Assembly: GCA_017412025.1 (NCBI GenBank)
Contig: JAFQOY010000182.1
Span: 1 to 25,438 of the forward strand
Length of the DNA: 25,438 nucleotides
Origin: Clostridia bacterium
GTDB lineage: Bacteria > Bacillota_A > Clostridia > Christensenellales > Aristaeellaceae
Direction: 5' to 3'
The position numbers and the translations under genes were made by a program. Below the pieces are notes generated by a model, which was not told the DNA's origin, ran no database searches, and saw only the letters and a program-made list of their open reading frames with translations. Below are positions 1-9,139 of the stretch, in pieces. Numbering within the stretch: the first letter of the stretch is position 1; the number at the start of each line of letters is the position of its first letter.

Positions 1-28
1 GAGCGCCGCATCGGATGATGCGGCGCTC
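1..28 (-). terminator. Hairpin downstream of the GNAT gene (probable terminator)
   Basis: A perfect 12-bp inverted repeat (1-12 with 17-28) has a 4-nt loop. It lies 12 nt beyond the stop codon of the minus-strand acetyltransferase. The T-run expected on the minus strand would fall outside the window, so terminator function is inferred from position and stem quality alone. Confidence 0.6.
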
Positions 29-40
29 CAGTATAATCCG

Positions 41-670
41 TTATTTGAAGAGCTGGCCGGGAAGCACGAGCTTTTCCATGGGCGGGAAGGTTTTGTCAAA
101 CTCCTCCGCTTCGGCCTCGTCCACGAAATACCCCTGCGGCGGCGCATATTCGCCCGTAACGCCGGCAAGATATCCCGGGATCAGCTCGCGGCATAGGAAG
201 AACGACGCGTCTGCGCTCTCCGGCAGTCCGTGATAGCGGACGCCGAACGCGCTGGCGTAAGTAAAGCCGCTCTTTCCGTAGAAATCGATATTCCCCTCGA
301 AGCACAGCGCGCCGCAGCCGAGCAGGCGGGCTTTTTCGACGGAATAATCCAGCAGGATCTTTCCATAGCCCTGTCGCTTCAGGTCGTTTGCGATGCAGAT
401 GGGTCCCATGGTCATGATGGGAACAGATCTGCCGTCGTCGGCCTTGATCACTGCGTGCATGAACATGTTCTGCCCGATCAGCCGGCCGTTCTTCTCCATG
501 ACAAAATCCAGCTCCGGCACAAAGGCAGGATCGTTTCTGAGCTGATGGAGGACATAGTGCTCCAGGCATCCCGGACGGTATACATTATAGAATGACTCCC
601 TGACGAGGTTTTCAACCTCACGATACTCTTCTTTTCGTTCCAAACGGATGATACAGTCATTTTTATTCAT
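41..670 (-). CDS. GNAT family N-acetyltransferase
   Basis: This 209-aa protein has the GNAT fold signature: the acetyl-CoA pyrophosphate-binding segment reads RQGYGKILLDYSVEKARLLG, and FYGKSGF follows as the usual beta-strand end. It resembles the COG3153-type predicted acetyltransferases, which move an acetyl group from acetyl-CoA to an amine in the cytoplasm; the substrate cannot be told. The start at 670 was chosen because AGGAGGG lies about 7 nt upstream, while the longer frame to 751 has no ribosome site and runs through a leader hairpin. It is transcribed alone, with an extended -10 promoter and a long leader of about 150 nt. Confidence 0.85.
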   Translation of the reverse strand: MNKNDCIIRLERKEEYREVENLVRESFYNVYRPGCLEHYVLHQLRNDPAFVPELDFVMEKNGRLIGQNMFMHAVIKADDGRSVPIMTMGPICIANDLKRQGYGKILLDYSVEKARLLGCGALCFEGNIDFYGKSGFTYASAFGVRYHGLPESADASFFLCRELIPGYLAGVTGEYAPPQGYFVDEAEAEEFDKTFPPMEKLVLPGQLFK

Positions 671-706
671 TGTTTTTCCCTCCTGATGATTGTTGACCGC
701 AATGCT

Positions 707-738
707 GGGAGGTCTGTGTGAGACGGTGCAGACCTCCC
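707..738 (-). promoter_or_regulatory. Leader hairpin in the 5' UTR of the GNAT gene
   Basis: A perfect 10-bp inverted repeat, GGGAGGTCTG with CAGACCTCCC, encloses a 12-nt loop. It sits about 37 nt upstream of the start codon in the long untranslated leader. No T-run follows it on either strand, so it is not an intrinsic terminator. It could be an mRNA stability or regulatory element, or an operator. No known riboswitch consensus was recognised. Confidence 0.4.
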
Positions 739-827
739 GGTCAGCGCACAATCTCCAAGGCGTTGTTCTTCAAACAGCTGTCTCCTTCAGTGAATTTCTG
801 CGCCTGCCTGAGGCGGGCTGCAGCCTT

Positions 828-836
828 ATTGTAGCA
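828..836 (-). promoter_or_regulatory. Extended -10 promoter for the GNAT gene
   Basis: On the minus strand the sequence reads TGCTACAAT, an extended -10 element. The -35 region is poor (TGTCAT at 17-nt spacing). It predicts a start near position 821 and a leader of about 150 nt. No clear terminator of the upstream glucuronidase gene was found, so read-through from that gene is also possible. Confidence 0.4.
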
Positions 837-868
837 CAGATGCGCCTGCAATGACAGAGGGGAAAGCG

Positions 869-2617
869 TCATTTTTTAAAATGATCCCATCTGCGTCTGA
901 AGTAGTGCGCGGCCATCTTGGGCTTCCTGTCGCGGGTGAAGAGACCCTTTCGGTTGCCGCCGGAGCGCATGGGGCCCTGCTGGGTGTTGAAGTCGGCAAA
1001 GTTCCATGGGAATTCTCCGGCGACAAAGGCGCGCGCGTCGAGACATTCGTGAATCGCTTCGTAGTATTCGACCTGGAATTCCTCGGTGAACATCTCCGGC
1101 ACCACGCCGTGCAGACCGTTCACAGTATCCGCGCCGTATTCCGAGAGGATCAGGGGCTTGTCGATCGTTTCCCAGAAATCCAGCTCGATATTGAATGCGT
1201 ATCTGGCTGTTTCAAGATCGCCGGAGAGGTTGTACCAGCCGTAATACCGGTTGATGCACACCACGTCCATCGTGCGCGTGATCAGGTCGCGCGTGTAGTC
1301 GTTCTGGCAGCATACGAGCGTCACAGGGCGGTTTTGCGGGTCAAGCTTATGCGCCAGATCGTACAGCGGCTTCCAGTAGTCATAGGCGGACTGCGGGAAA
1401 TGCTCCGTGTCCGGCTCGTTGCCAAGGCTCCACATGATCACGCAGGGATGATTGCGGTCGCGCGCGATCATGTCCGCAAGCACGTGCTTGTGATAATCAA
1501 AGAGCGGGAAGGCCTTGTAGGGATCGACGCGGTCGCCTGCGCCGATGCCGACGGCAGGCGTTTCATCCACGACGAGGACGCCCTCCCGGTCGCACAGGTC
1601 GTACATCTCCTCCGCATAGGGATAGTGGCTCATGCGCAGCACGTTTGCGTTCAGCCAGTGATAGAGCGAGACGTCCGTCACATTCGCGCATACGTCAAGT
1701 CCGCGTCCATGGAAGGGAATGTCCTCGTGCTTGCAGGGGCCGTGCAGGTGGATCTTCTGGCCGTTGAGCAGCAGATCGTGGCCGCAGACTTCAAACGTAC
1801 GGAAGCCGAAGGTCTGCTCGTAGAGATCCCCGCCGAACTCGATGCGCGCGGTATACAGATACGGCGTGCCGGGATAGGGCTGCCACAGATGTGGGGAGGG
1901 GATGACGAGGGCGCCGTCCCTGCCGCATCCCTCTGCAGCGACGCCGCCCTCGGCGTCAAGCACCGTGATGCGCACCTCGCCCTCGCCTACGGCGGAGACG
2001 CTGTAGCGCAGCGTGCCGTGCATGTCCGCGTCGAGCGTCAGGCTGTCGATATAGTTCATGGGCGTGGTATACAGCCGGACGGGCCTTGTGATGCCGGCGT
2101 AGTTGAAAAAGTCGAAGTTGGGCAGGTTGACGCCCTGCTCCTGCTGGCGGCGCTTGCCCGCCTCCACGGCGGGGATGCCGGCATTGTCCGAGCCGAAGAA
2201 AGCGACGCCGCCCTCGTTGCCCACGGGCAGCGTGCTGTGGCTGATGCGGTTGTCAACGCGCACGAGCAGTTCGTGCGTCGTGCCGGGCGCGGCAAGGCCG
2301 GTGATCTCTGCCTCAAAGGGCAGGAAGCCGCCGCGATGGGCGCAAAGCTCCCTGCCGTCAAGCCAGACGACGGCGTCGTGCGTTACGGCGTCAAAGCGCA
2401 GTACCAGGCGCTGGCCGTACAGCGTGGACGGAATGACGATGCGCGTGCGGTACCAAGCGTAGCCTACGTGGCTGCGCATGCGCCGGTCGGCAAGCTGGTC
2501 GTTGTAGGAGGCGGGCACGGCGATGGTCTGCCAGGCTTCCTCTTCATTCAGACGGAAATCCCACATTCCGCCGAGATCGAGCACGGTGCGGACGGCGTTT
2601 GTCTTCGGATAGAGCAT
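869..2617 (-). CDS. uidA: Beta-glucuronidase, glycoside hydrolase family 2
   Basis: This 582-aa enzyme hydrolyses terminal beta-D-glucuronic acid from oligosaccharides or conjugates. Domain order is GH2 sugar-binding jelly roll (about 10-180), Ig-like domain (about 180-275) and TIM barrel (about 275-582). The acid/base is E401 in NEPDT and the nucleophile is E493 in SEYGADT. The glucuronate-recognising N-x-K motif is intact (N555, K557 in GGNRKG, followed by FTRDRKPK), which separates it from beta-galactosidases. The segment between DETPAVG and DMIARDRNHP is about 13 residues shorter than in E. coli GusA, so the active-site loop is short. There is no signal peptide, so it is cytoplasmic. The start has GGGAGGAA upstream. 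It follows the LacI-type gene by 41 nt, forming a two-gene operon. Confidence 0.93.
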   Translation of the reverse strand: MLYPKTNAVRTVLDLGGMWDFRLNEEEAWQTIAVPASYNDQLADRRMRSHVGYAWYRTRIVIPSTLYGQRLVLRFDAVTHDAVVWLDGRELCAHRGGFLPFEAEITGLAAPGTTHELLVRVDNRISHSTLPVGNEGGVAFFGSDNAGIPAVEAGKRRQQEQGVNLPNFDFFNYAGITRPVRLYTTPMNYIDSLTLDADMHGTLRYSVSAVGEGEVRITVLDAEGGVAAEGCGRDGALVIPSPHLWQPYPGTPYLYTARIEFGGDLYEQTFGFRTFEVCGHDLLLNGQKIHLHGPCKHEDIPFHGRGLDVCANVTDVSLYHWLNANVLRMSHYPYAEEMYDLCDREGVLVVDETPAVGIGAGDRVDPYKAFPLFDYHKHVLADMIARDRNHPCVIMWSLGNEPDTEHFPQSAYDYWKPLYDLAHKLDPQNRPVTLVCCQNDYTRDLITRTMDVVCINRYYGWYNLSGDLETARYAFNIELDFWETIDKPLILSEYGADTVNGLHGVVPEMFTEEFQVEYYEAIHECLDARAFVAGEFPWNFADFNTQQGPMRSGGNRKGLFTRDRKPKMAAHYFRRRWDHFKK

Positions 2618-2658
2618 ATGGTTTCCTCCCTGTATAATTGGTTCTGTTCCGCGCGTCG

Positions 2659-3708
2659 TCAGTCGGCGTGGCGCGTGCCGAGCTTTGCGCCGCAGCTTTC
2701 GCGCACGATGAGCGAGGCTTCGCGCATCATGGAAAAGGACTGCGCGTTGCCGTCGCGGGAGACGAGCAGCTCGCGCACGGCGCTCTGCGCCATTTCCTCC
2801 GGGTGAAGGTCTACGCTGGTCAGCGGCGGATCGGTATAGGGGCAGAAGAACTGGTTGTCGCAGCCGATGATCGCCATATCCTGCGGAATGGAAAGCCCCA
2901 TCTGCCGCAGCTGCCGCATGGCGCCCAGCGCTACGCGGTCATTGAAGGCGATCAGCGCGGTGGGATAGCGCCGCTTGTCCAGGCAGGAGAGCATGCGCAG
3001 CACGGCGCGCTGGCCGCCCTCCTCGTCATAGCCTGTGTCCACGTGGTAGGCGGGATCATCGGTCAGCCCCAGCGCACGCAGCTCTTCCAGAAAGTTTTCG
3101 CCGCGCTTGGAATTGTCCTTGAACTGCATGGAGCCGCCGATGAACGCAATGCGCCTGTGCCCGAGCGCGTGCAGATGGCGTACCGGCAGGCGGGAGCAGC
3201 TGACCAGGTCGCTGTGAATGCAGATGCAGTCGAGTTTGACGGCGGGCGGACAGATGACGGCGACAGGCATGTAATGCCTGAGCCGGGAGAGCGCGTCGCT
3301 CAGGTCGCGCCGCTCGGCAGACCAGATGCTGCCGGCGAAGAGCACGCCGTCCATGCGCCTGCGGATCAACTCGTCCACCAGCTCGCGCGGGATGGGATTG
3401 TTTTCACGCACCTGGAAGAGCCATGCGTTGTAGCCGTTTGCCTCGGCTTCCCAGTAGGCCGCGTCGTAGATGCGCGTGAAGTATGGATTGATGATCGTGG
3501 GCATGACGATGGCCAGCGTCCTTGTGCGCCCGTGTTCCAGGTTCTGGGCGGAGGCGCTGGGCGCATAGGCGTGCGCGTCGATGACGCGCTGCACCTTTTC
3601 GCGCGTGGCCGCCTTGACGCTGGGGCTGCCGGATATGACGCGGGTGACCGTCGCGGTGGATACGCCCGCCTCGCGCGCAATGTCGTAGATGGTGATTCTT
3701 CTGGTCAT
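2659..3708 (-). CDS. LacI-family transcriptional regulator
   Basis: This 349-aa protein begins with a LacI-type helix-turn-helix (residues about 3-25, ITIYDIAREAGVSTATVTRVISG) and hinge, then a periplasmic-binding-protein-like effector domain (TLAIVMPTIINPYFTRIYDA; AFNDRVALGAMRQLRQMG; IGCDNQFFCPYTDPPLTSVDL). Members repress or activate sugar genes in response to a sugar ligand, here probably a uronic-acid oligosaccharide or product. The start at 3708 was chosen because the HTH begins there and AAAGG lies upstream; an open frame to 3810 would run through the promoter. It is divergent from the importer operon, and two matching palindromes lie in the shared intergenic region. Confidence 0.9.
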   Translation of the reverse strand: MTRRITIYDIAREAGVSTATVTRVISGSPSVKAATREKVQRVIDAHAYAPSASAQNLEHGRTRTLAIVMPTIINPYFTRIYDAAYWEAEANGYNAWLFQVRENNPIPRELVDELIRRRMDGVLFAGSIWSAERRDLSDALSRLRHYMPVAVICPPAVKLDCICIHSDLVSCSRLPVRHLHALGHRRIAFIGGSMQFKDNSKRGENFLEELRALGLTDDPAYHVDTGYDEEGGQRAVLRMLSCLDKRRYPTALIAFNDRVALGAMRQLRQMGLSIPQDMAIIGCDNQFFCPYTDPPLTSVDLHPEEMAQSAVRELLVSRDGNAQSFSMMREASLIVRESCGAKLGTRHAD

Positions 3709-3760
3709 GAAAAAGCCTTTCTGCAGCGCACGGAATGCGCGGCTCAGGTTGTTTGCGTTT

Positions 3761-3789
3761 ATTATACAGCACATTCTGTACTTGTGCAA
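3761..3789 (-). promoter_or_regulatory. Sigma-A promoter of the lacI-type/uidA operon
   Basis: On the minus strand TTGCAC, a 17-nt spacer and a perfect TATAAT are read. The start site would be near 3754, giving a leader of about 45 nt before the regulator gene. Operator 3794-3811 lies directly upstream of the -35 box, so binding there could affect this promoter. Confidence 0.75.
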
Positions 3790-3793
3790 CAAA

Positions 3794-3811
3794 AATGTTA
3801 CCGATAACATT
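3794..3811. promoter_or_regulatory. LacI-type operator palindrome 1
   Basis: AATGTTACCGATAACATT is an 18-bp palindrome with one mismatched pair and a central CG, as is usual for LacI/GalR-family operators. It adjoins the -35 box of the minus-strand promoter and lies about 60 nt upstream of the -35 of the plus-strand importer promoter. Its match to operator 2 (3958-3975) suggests one protein binds both, probably the adjacent LacI-family regulator. Confidence 0.7.
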
Positions 3812-3870
3812 TATAGGACGTGAGATTTGCGGGGAAGGAAGGGGATGCAAACCCAAGGTGTACAAAACTC

Positions 3871-3899
3871 TTGACATGGTTTTGACAGGGTTGTATAAT
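3871..3899 (+). promoter_or_regulatory. Consensus sigma-A promoter of the importer operon
   Basis: TTGACA, a 17-nt spacer and TATAAT are all perfect matches to the sigma-A consensus. The start site is predicted near 3906, giving a leader of about 98 nt. Such a strong promoter fits a gene needing tight repression, and operator 2 lies about 50-70 nt downstream of the start site as a possible roadblock. Confidence 0.85.
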
Positions 3900-3957
3900 A
3901 AAGACAGAAACGGGCGTGGAACTGTACTGCATTTCGTTCCCTGCGGCATGTGTATGA

Positions 3958-3975
3958 AATGTAACCGGTAACATT
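3958..3975. promoter_or_regulatory. LacI-type operator palindrome 2
   Basis: AATGTAACCGGTAACATT is an 18-bp palindrome with one mismatched pair. It differs from operator 1 at only three positions. It lies in the transcribed leader between the consensus promoter and the ribosome site of the binding-protein gene, so it would repress by roadblock or by looping with operator 1 (centres 164 bp apart). Confidence 0.7.
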
Positions 3976-4003
3976 CCCGAGATCGAAAAGGAGGAACTCT
4001 GGT

Positions 4004-5239
<1,236 letters not shown>

Positions 5240-5278
5240 TTGGCCAGCCGATCCGGATACACTGACTGATACCTGACC

Positions 5279-5323
5279 GGGAGCGGGGAGGGCGAACGTC
5301 TCGCTCGCCCCGCTCCCTTTTTT
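5279..5323 (+). terminator. Intercistronic terminator or attenuator
   Basis: A 10-bp GC-only-but-two stem (5279-5288 with 5308-5317) encloses a loop that can form a smaller inner helix, and six T residues follow (5318-5323). It lies between the binding-protein gene and the first permease. A partial terminator here would keep the binding protein in excess over the permeases, as is common in such operons. Confidence 0.8.
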
Positions 5324-5416
5324 CATGTGAGTCGCTTCCCGCAGAGATGAGCCGCATCCTGCGCCGTAAACAGGGAAGCAAAGCGGCATAGCGCCGCAGA
5401 AAGGGGCGTGTCCATC

Positions 5417-6388
5417 ATGGCACAGACTGCCGCAAAAAAGACCAGGCAGCCGATGAGCAGGCTGGAGAGGAAAAACACGCTGATCGCGTATTCCTTTCTT
5501 GCGCCGAACTTTCTTGGTTTTGCGATCTTTACGCTGATTCCCGTCGTATTTTCCGTGCTGCTTTCCTTTGTTAAGTGGAACGGCGGCGCGATTTCCAGCA
5601 TGGAGTGGGTTGGGCTTGACAACTACGCATCCATCTTTAAGATTGAAAAGGTCATCGAGAAATTCTCTGAAGGAGAGTTTCTGTATTTCTTTGAGCGCGT
5701 GGATCTGGGCATTGCGCTCAAGAACACGATGTTTTATACGCTGATTACCGTTCCGCTGACGCTGATTTGCGCGATTGCGCTGGCGATGGCGCCCAACAAG
5801 GCTGTACGCGGCGCGGTTGCATTCAGAACGATCTTCTTCTTTCCCTACGTCGCTTCCATGGTCGCCATCTGCGTCTGCTGGAATTTCATGCTCATGAAGG
5901 ATGGCCCGGTCAACCAGCTCATTCAGCTCGTCGGCATCCCGTTCAACAAGAGCTGGACGGCGGACAGCACCATGGCGATGTGGGCCATTATCCTTGTCTC
6001 CGTCTGGCGCAACATGGGCTATTACATGGTCATCTATCTGGCGGCGCTGCAGGGCGTCCCGCGTGAGCTGTACGAGGCGGCGACGGTGGACGGCGCCAAC
6101 AAGTGGCAGCAGTTTACCAACATCACCATTCCCCAGCTGCAGCCGACGACGTTCTTCGCTTCCATCATGATGATCATCTCCTGCTTCAAGATCTTTGACG
6201 TCGTGGCCATCATGACCGAGGGCGGCCCGGGCCGCGCGACGAAGATGCTGGTTTACTACATCTACGACGTCGCCTTCATGCAGAACAAGTACGGAACGGC
6301 CAGCGCGATTGCGATGGTGCTGCTGGTGATCGTGCTGGTGATCACCATCATTCAGTTCCGCAGCGAAAAGAAATTTGCCAACGACTGA
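5417..6388 (+). CDS. ABC sugar transporter permease (MalF/UgpA type)
   Basis: This 323-aa inner-membrane permease has about six transmembrane helices and the binding-protein-dependent transport signature (EAA loop: YEAATVDGANKWQQFTNITIPQL). It pairs with the next gene to form the CUT1 channel. The N-terminus MAQTAAKKTRQPMSRLERKNTLIAYSFLAPNFLGFAIF is typical. ATG at 5417 was preferred because AAGGGG lies 10 nt upstream; the in-frame GTG at 5408 would leave only one base between ribosome site and start. No ATPase gene is in this operon, so a shared MsmK/UgpC-type ATPase encoded elsewhere is presumably used. Confidence 0.9.
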   Translation: MAQTAAKKTRQPMSRLERKNTLIAYSFLAPNFLGFAIFTLIPVVFSVLLSFVKWNGGAISSMEWVGLDNYASIFKIEKVIEKFSEGEFLYFFERVDLGIALKNTMFYTLITVPLTLICAIALAMAPNKAVRGAVAFRTIFFFPYVASMVAICVCWNFMLMKDGPVNQLIQLVGIPFNKSWTADSTMAMWAIILVSVWRNMGYYMVIYLAALQGVPRELYEAATVDGANKWQQFTNITIPQLQPTTFFASIMMIISCFKIFDVVAIMTEGGPGRATKMLVYYIYDVAFMQNKYGTASAIAMVLLVIVLVITIIQFRSEKKFAND

Positions 6389-6404
6389 GAAAGGAGGAAG
6401 GATC

Positions 6405-7274
6405 ATGTCTCAGGCTGCTGTATCCAGAAACGAAATCAAAAAGGACAATCCCGTGCTGCAGATGATCGGAAAGACGCTGCTGTATATCGTATTGATCGGC
6501 GTGGCGCTCTTTACGCTGATTCCCTTTGTGTGGATGATCTCCTCCTCCCTCAAGCTTGACCGCGAGGTGTTCGCCTATCCGATGAAATGGATTCCGGAGA
6601 CCTTCCGCTGGGAGAACTATGTGCTCATCTGGCAGAAGGTACCGATGCTCACCTACTTCAAGAATACGGCGTTTATCGCCATCGTCGTCACCTGCCTGCA
6701 GACGCTGACCTCGTCCTTTGCGGCGTATGCGTTTGCCAAGCTCAATTTTAAAGGACGGGACGTGCTGTTCCTGGCCTATATTGCGACCATCGCCGTGCCG
6801 TGGCAGGCGTATATGCTGCCTCAGTTCATCATGATGCGCTCCATGGGCCTGTATGACACGCTCTGGGCGATGGTGGTGCTGCAGGCGTTCTCTGACTTCG
6901 GCGTATTCCTGATGAGGCAGTTTTATCAGGGCGTACCGACGGAGCTGTGCGAGGCGGCGCGCATTGACGGCCTGTCCGAATACGGGATCTGGGGACGCAT
7001 CATGCTGCCGCTGTCCAAGGCTGCGATTGCGACGCTGGTCATCTTCACATTCGTGGGCACCTGGAACGACTATATGGGCCCGATGATCTACCTGACCCGC
7101 GACTTCAACAAGACCATTCAGGTCGGCCTTCGCCGCTTTATCCAGGAGAACTCAAGCGATTATCACCTGATCATGGCGGCGTCTCTGGTGTCGCTGCTGC
7201 CGGTTTCCGTCGTATTCCTGTGCCTGCAGAAGTATTTTATCGAGGGCATTGCAACCTCCGGCCTCAAGGGCTGA
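6405..7274 (+). CDS. ABC sugar transporter permease (MalG/UgpE type)
   Basis: This 289-aa second permease of the CUT1 importer has six predicted transmembrane helices and the EAA loop CEAARIDGLSEYGIWGRIMLPLSKAAI. The C-terminus FIEGIATSGLKG is characteristic of the MalG group. The start at 6405 follows a strong AAGGAGGAAGG site 16 nt after the previous stop; an in-frame codon at 6375 would overlap the upstream gene and has no site. The gene is translated directly after its partner permease and before the lyase gene. Confidence 0.92.
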   Translation: MSQAAVSRNEIKKDNPVLQMIGKTLLYIVLIGVALFTLIPFVWMISSSLKLDREVFAYPMKWIPETFRWENYVLIWQKVPMLTYFKNTAFIAIVVTCLQTLTSSFAAYAFAKLNFKGRDVLFLAYIATIAVPWQAYMLPQFIMMRSMGLYDTLWAMVVLQAFSDFGVFLMRQFYQGVPTELCEAARIDGLSEYGIWGRIMLPLSKAAIATLVIFTFVGTWNDYMGPMIYLTRDFNKTIQVGLRRFIQENSSDYHLIMAASLVSLLPVSVVFLCLQKYFIEGIATSGLKG

Positions 7275-7315
7275 TCCCGACGCCGGATTCAACTTTATGA
7301 ATGGAGGCAGACCGT

Positions 7316-9139
7316 ATGTTTGGAAAGTTTCTTGACGCGCATCCGCTGGAGGAAATGATCCGGAGCATGCCGGTCTGTCCTTTCCCGTCCATGCAGGATC
7401 GCGCGGCATGGGCAGGGATTGCCTCTGCGGACAGGGATGACCTGCTGGCGCTGCATGATTCCCTGCGCGATACGCCCTATCCGCTGCTGACGGCGAGCCG
7501 GTTTATGGCGTTTGTGAGGGATGGAAGCCGGAAGGCGTATGAGGAGCCGTATTTCCTGCGCAGGCGCAAGCTGATTGCCGCTGCGATGCACATGTGCGTC
7601 ACAGGCACGCAGACGGCGCTTGACGACGTGATTGACGGCATATGGTGCATCTGCGAGGAGAGCAGCTGGGTCATCAGCGCGCATAACGTCAATTCGCATC
7701 CCGGCGCGCCGGAGGCAAAGAAGAAGCCGCTTCCCCTGACGCAGGACCGGTATATCGATCTGTTTGCCGCGCAGACGGCGATGATCCTCTCGCTCGTCAG
7801 CGCGATGACGGGCGATGCGCTGGACGACGCCGCGCCGGAGATCCGGCGCAGAATCAGCCGCGAGATTGAGGCGCGCATCCTCATCCCGTTTATGACGCGG
7901 GACGATTTCTGGTGGATGGGCTTCATCCGGAAGGATCTGTGCAACTGGACGCCGTGGATCGTATCGAACGTTCTGATGACGGCCTCTCTTGAGATGCGCA
8001 GCGCGCGTGAATTTGCCGGGCTCTGCGACCGGGCGCTGCGGATGGTCGATCGCTGGCTCGACGTGGTGCCGGATGACGGAGGCTGCGACGAGGGCGTGGC
8101 GTATTACAACATGGCGGGCGGCGCGCTGCTTGACTGCCTTGCGCTGATGGAGCGCGTGACCGGCGGCAGGATGACGCTCTGGCACGAAGAGAAGATCCGC
8201 AATATCCTCGCATTCCCGCTGGCGGCGGAGCTTGAAAACGGCTGGTTTGTCAACTTTGCAGACTGCGATGCCCGCCCGTCCCTGTGCGGCGAGCGGCTGG
8301 TGTTTGCGGGAGGGCGGTTGAATATGCCCGAGCTCTGCGCGCTGGGTGCCCGGTATCGCGGCATGCCGTCCGCGCAGATTGCCGATGTGCCGCATTTTTC
8401 GCGTCTGCTTGAGCGGCTGTTCCAGCCTTCCTGCGGCAGCAGCTGTACGCGGAAGGCGGCGCGCGACGTATATCTGCCGGATCTGCAGCTGCGCGTGTAT
8501 GAAAAGGACGGGCTGATCCTCTGCGCCAAGGGCGGACACAACGGTGAATCCCACAACCACAACGACGTCGGCTCGTTCATGCTCTATGCGGACGGCGAAC
8601 CTGAAATCCTGGACGCGGGCAATATGGTCTACACGTCAAAGACCTTTGTCGACGAGACGCGCTATACGCTCTTCAACACCCGGTCGAAGAACCACAATCT
8701 GCCTCTTATCGGAGAATGCGAACAGCTGCCCGGCGCGCAGCGCTGCGCGCGGGATGTGAGCCGCCTTGGCGACGGCCTTGCGCTGGATATTGCGCCTGCT
8801 TACGGAAGCGATGCGGGCGTGCTGCGCTGCGAGCGCACGCTCCGGCTTGGATGCGCGATGACGGTGCATGATCACATTGAGCTTGTACAGGAGAAGCCGG
8901 TCACATGGGTCTTCATGCTGCGCCATGAGCCGAAGGCAGACGGAAAATGGATCCGTATGGGAAAGCTGCGCCTGGCGCACGACGCACGACTGGATCTTGC
9001 GATTGAGGAAATTCCCGTTACGGATGCGCGCATGGTAAAGAACTACCCCGGCAGCATCTGGCGGCTGACGCTTACCGCGCCAGCTGCAAAGGCGCACGAT
9101 GAAACGTTCACGATAGAAAGGGCTGACAGCCATGAATGA
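7316..9139 (+). CDS. Heparinase II/III family polysaccharide lyase
   Basis: This 607-aa protein has an N-terminal alpha/alpha-toroid-like part (about 1-370) and a C-terminal heparinase II/III beta-sandwich with the family hallmark at 406-421 (GGHNGESHNHNDVGSF), then NHNLPLI near 460. The family cleaves uronic-acid polysaccharides (heparan sulfate, hyaluronan, alginate) by beta-elimination, leaving unsaturated uronic ends. There is no signal peptide, so it would act in the cytoplasm on imported oligosaccharides, whereas many characterised lyases are exported. The ATG at 7316 has GGAGG 7 nt upstream; the ATG at 7301 overlaps that site. It overlaps the next gene by 8 nt. The substrate is inferred from the GH88 and GH2 neighbours only. 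Confidence 0.85.
   Translation: MFGKFLDAHPLEEMIRSMPVCPFPSMQDRAAWAGIASADRDDLLALHDSLRDTPYPLLTASRFMAFVRDGSRKAYEEPYFLRRRKLIAAAMHMCVTGTQTALDDVIDGIWCICEESSWVISAHNVNSHPGAPEAKKKPLPLTQDRYIDLFAAQTAMILSLVSAMTGDALDDAAPEIRRRISREIEARILIPFMTRDDFWWMGFIRKDLCNWTPWIVSNVLMTASLEMRSAREFAGLCDRALRMVDRWLDVVPDDGGCDEGVAYYNMAGGALLDCLALMERVTGGRMTLWHEEKIRNILAFPLAAELENGWFVNFADCDARPSLCGERLVFAGGRLNMPELCALGARYRGMPSAQIADVPHFSRLLERLFQPSCGSSCTRKAARDVYLPDLQLRVYEKDGLILCAKGGHNGESHNHNDVGSFMLYADGEPEILDAGNMVYTSKTFVDETRYTLFNTRSKNHNLPLIGECEQLPGAQRCARDVSRLGDGLALDIAPAYGSDAGVLRCERTLRLGCAMTVHDHIELVQEKPVTWVFMLRHEPKADGKWIRMGKLRLAHDARLDLAIEEIPVTDARMVKNYPGSIWRLTLTAPAAKAHDETFTIERADSHE

Noticed and set aside
851..2806. Long plus-strand open frame of 651 codons opposite the glucuronidase
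   Set aside because: It is the antisense shadow of the GH2 gene, whose catalytic motifs are all intact; its own translation shows no known domain.
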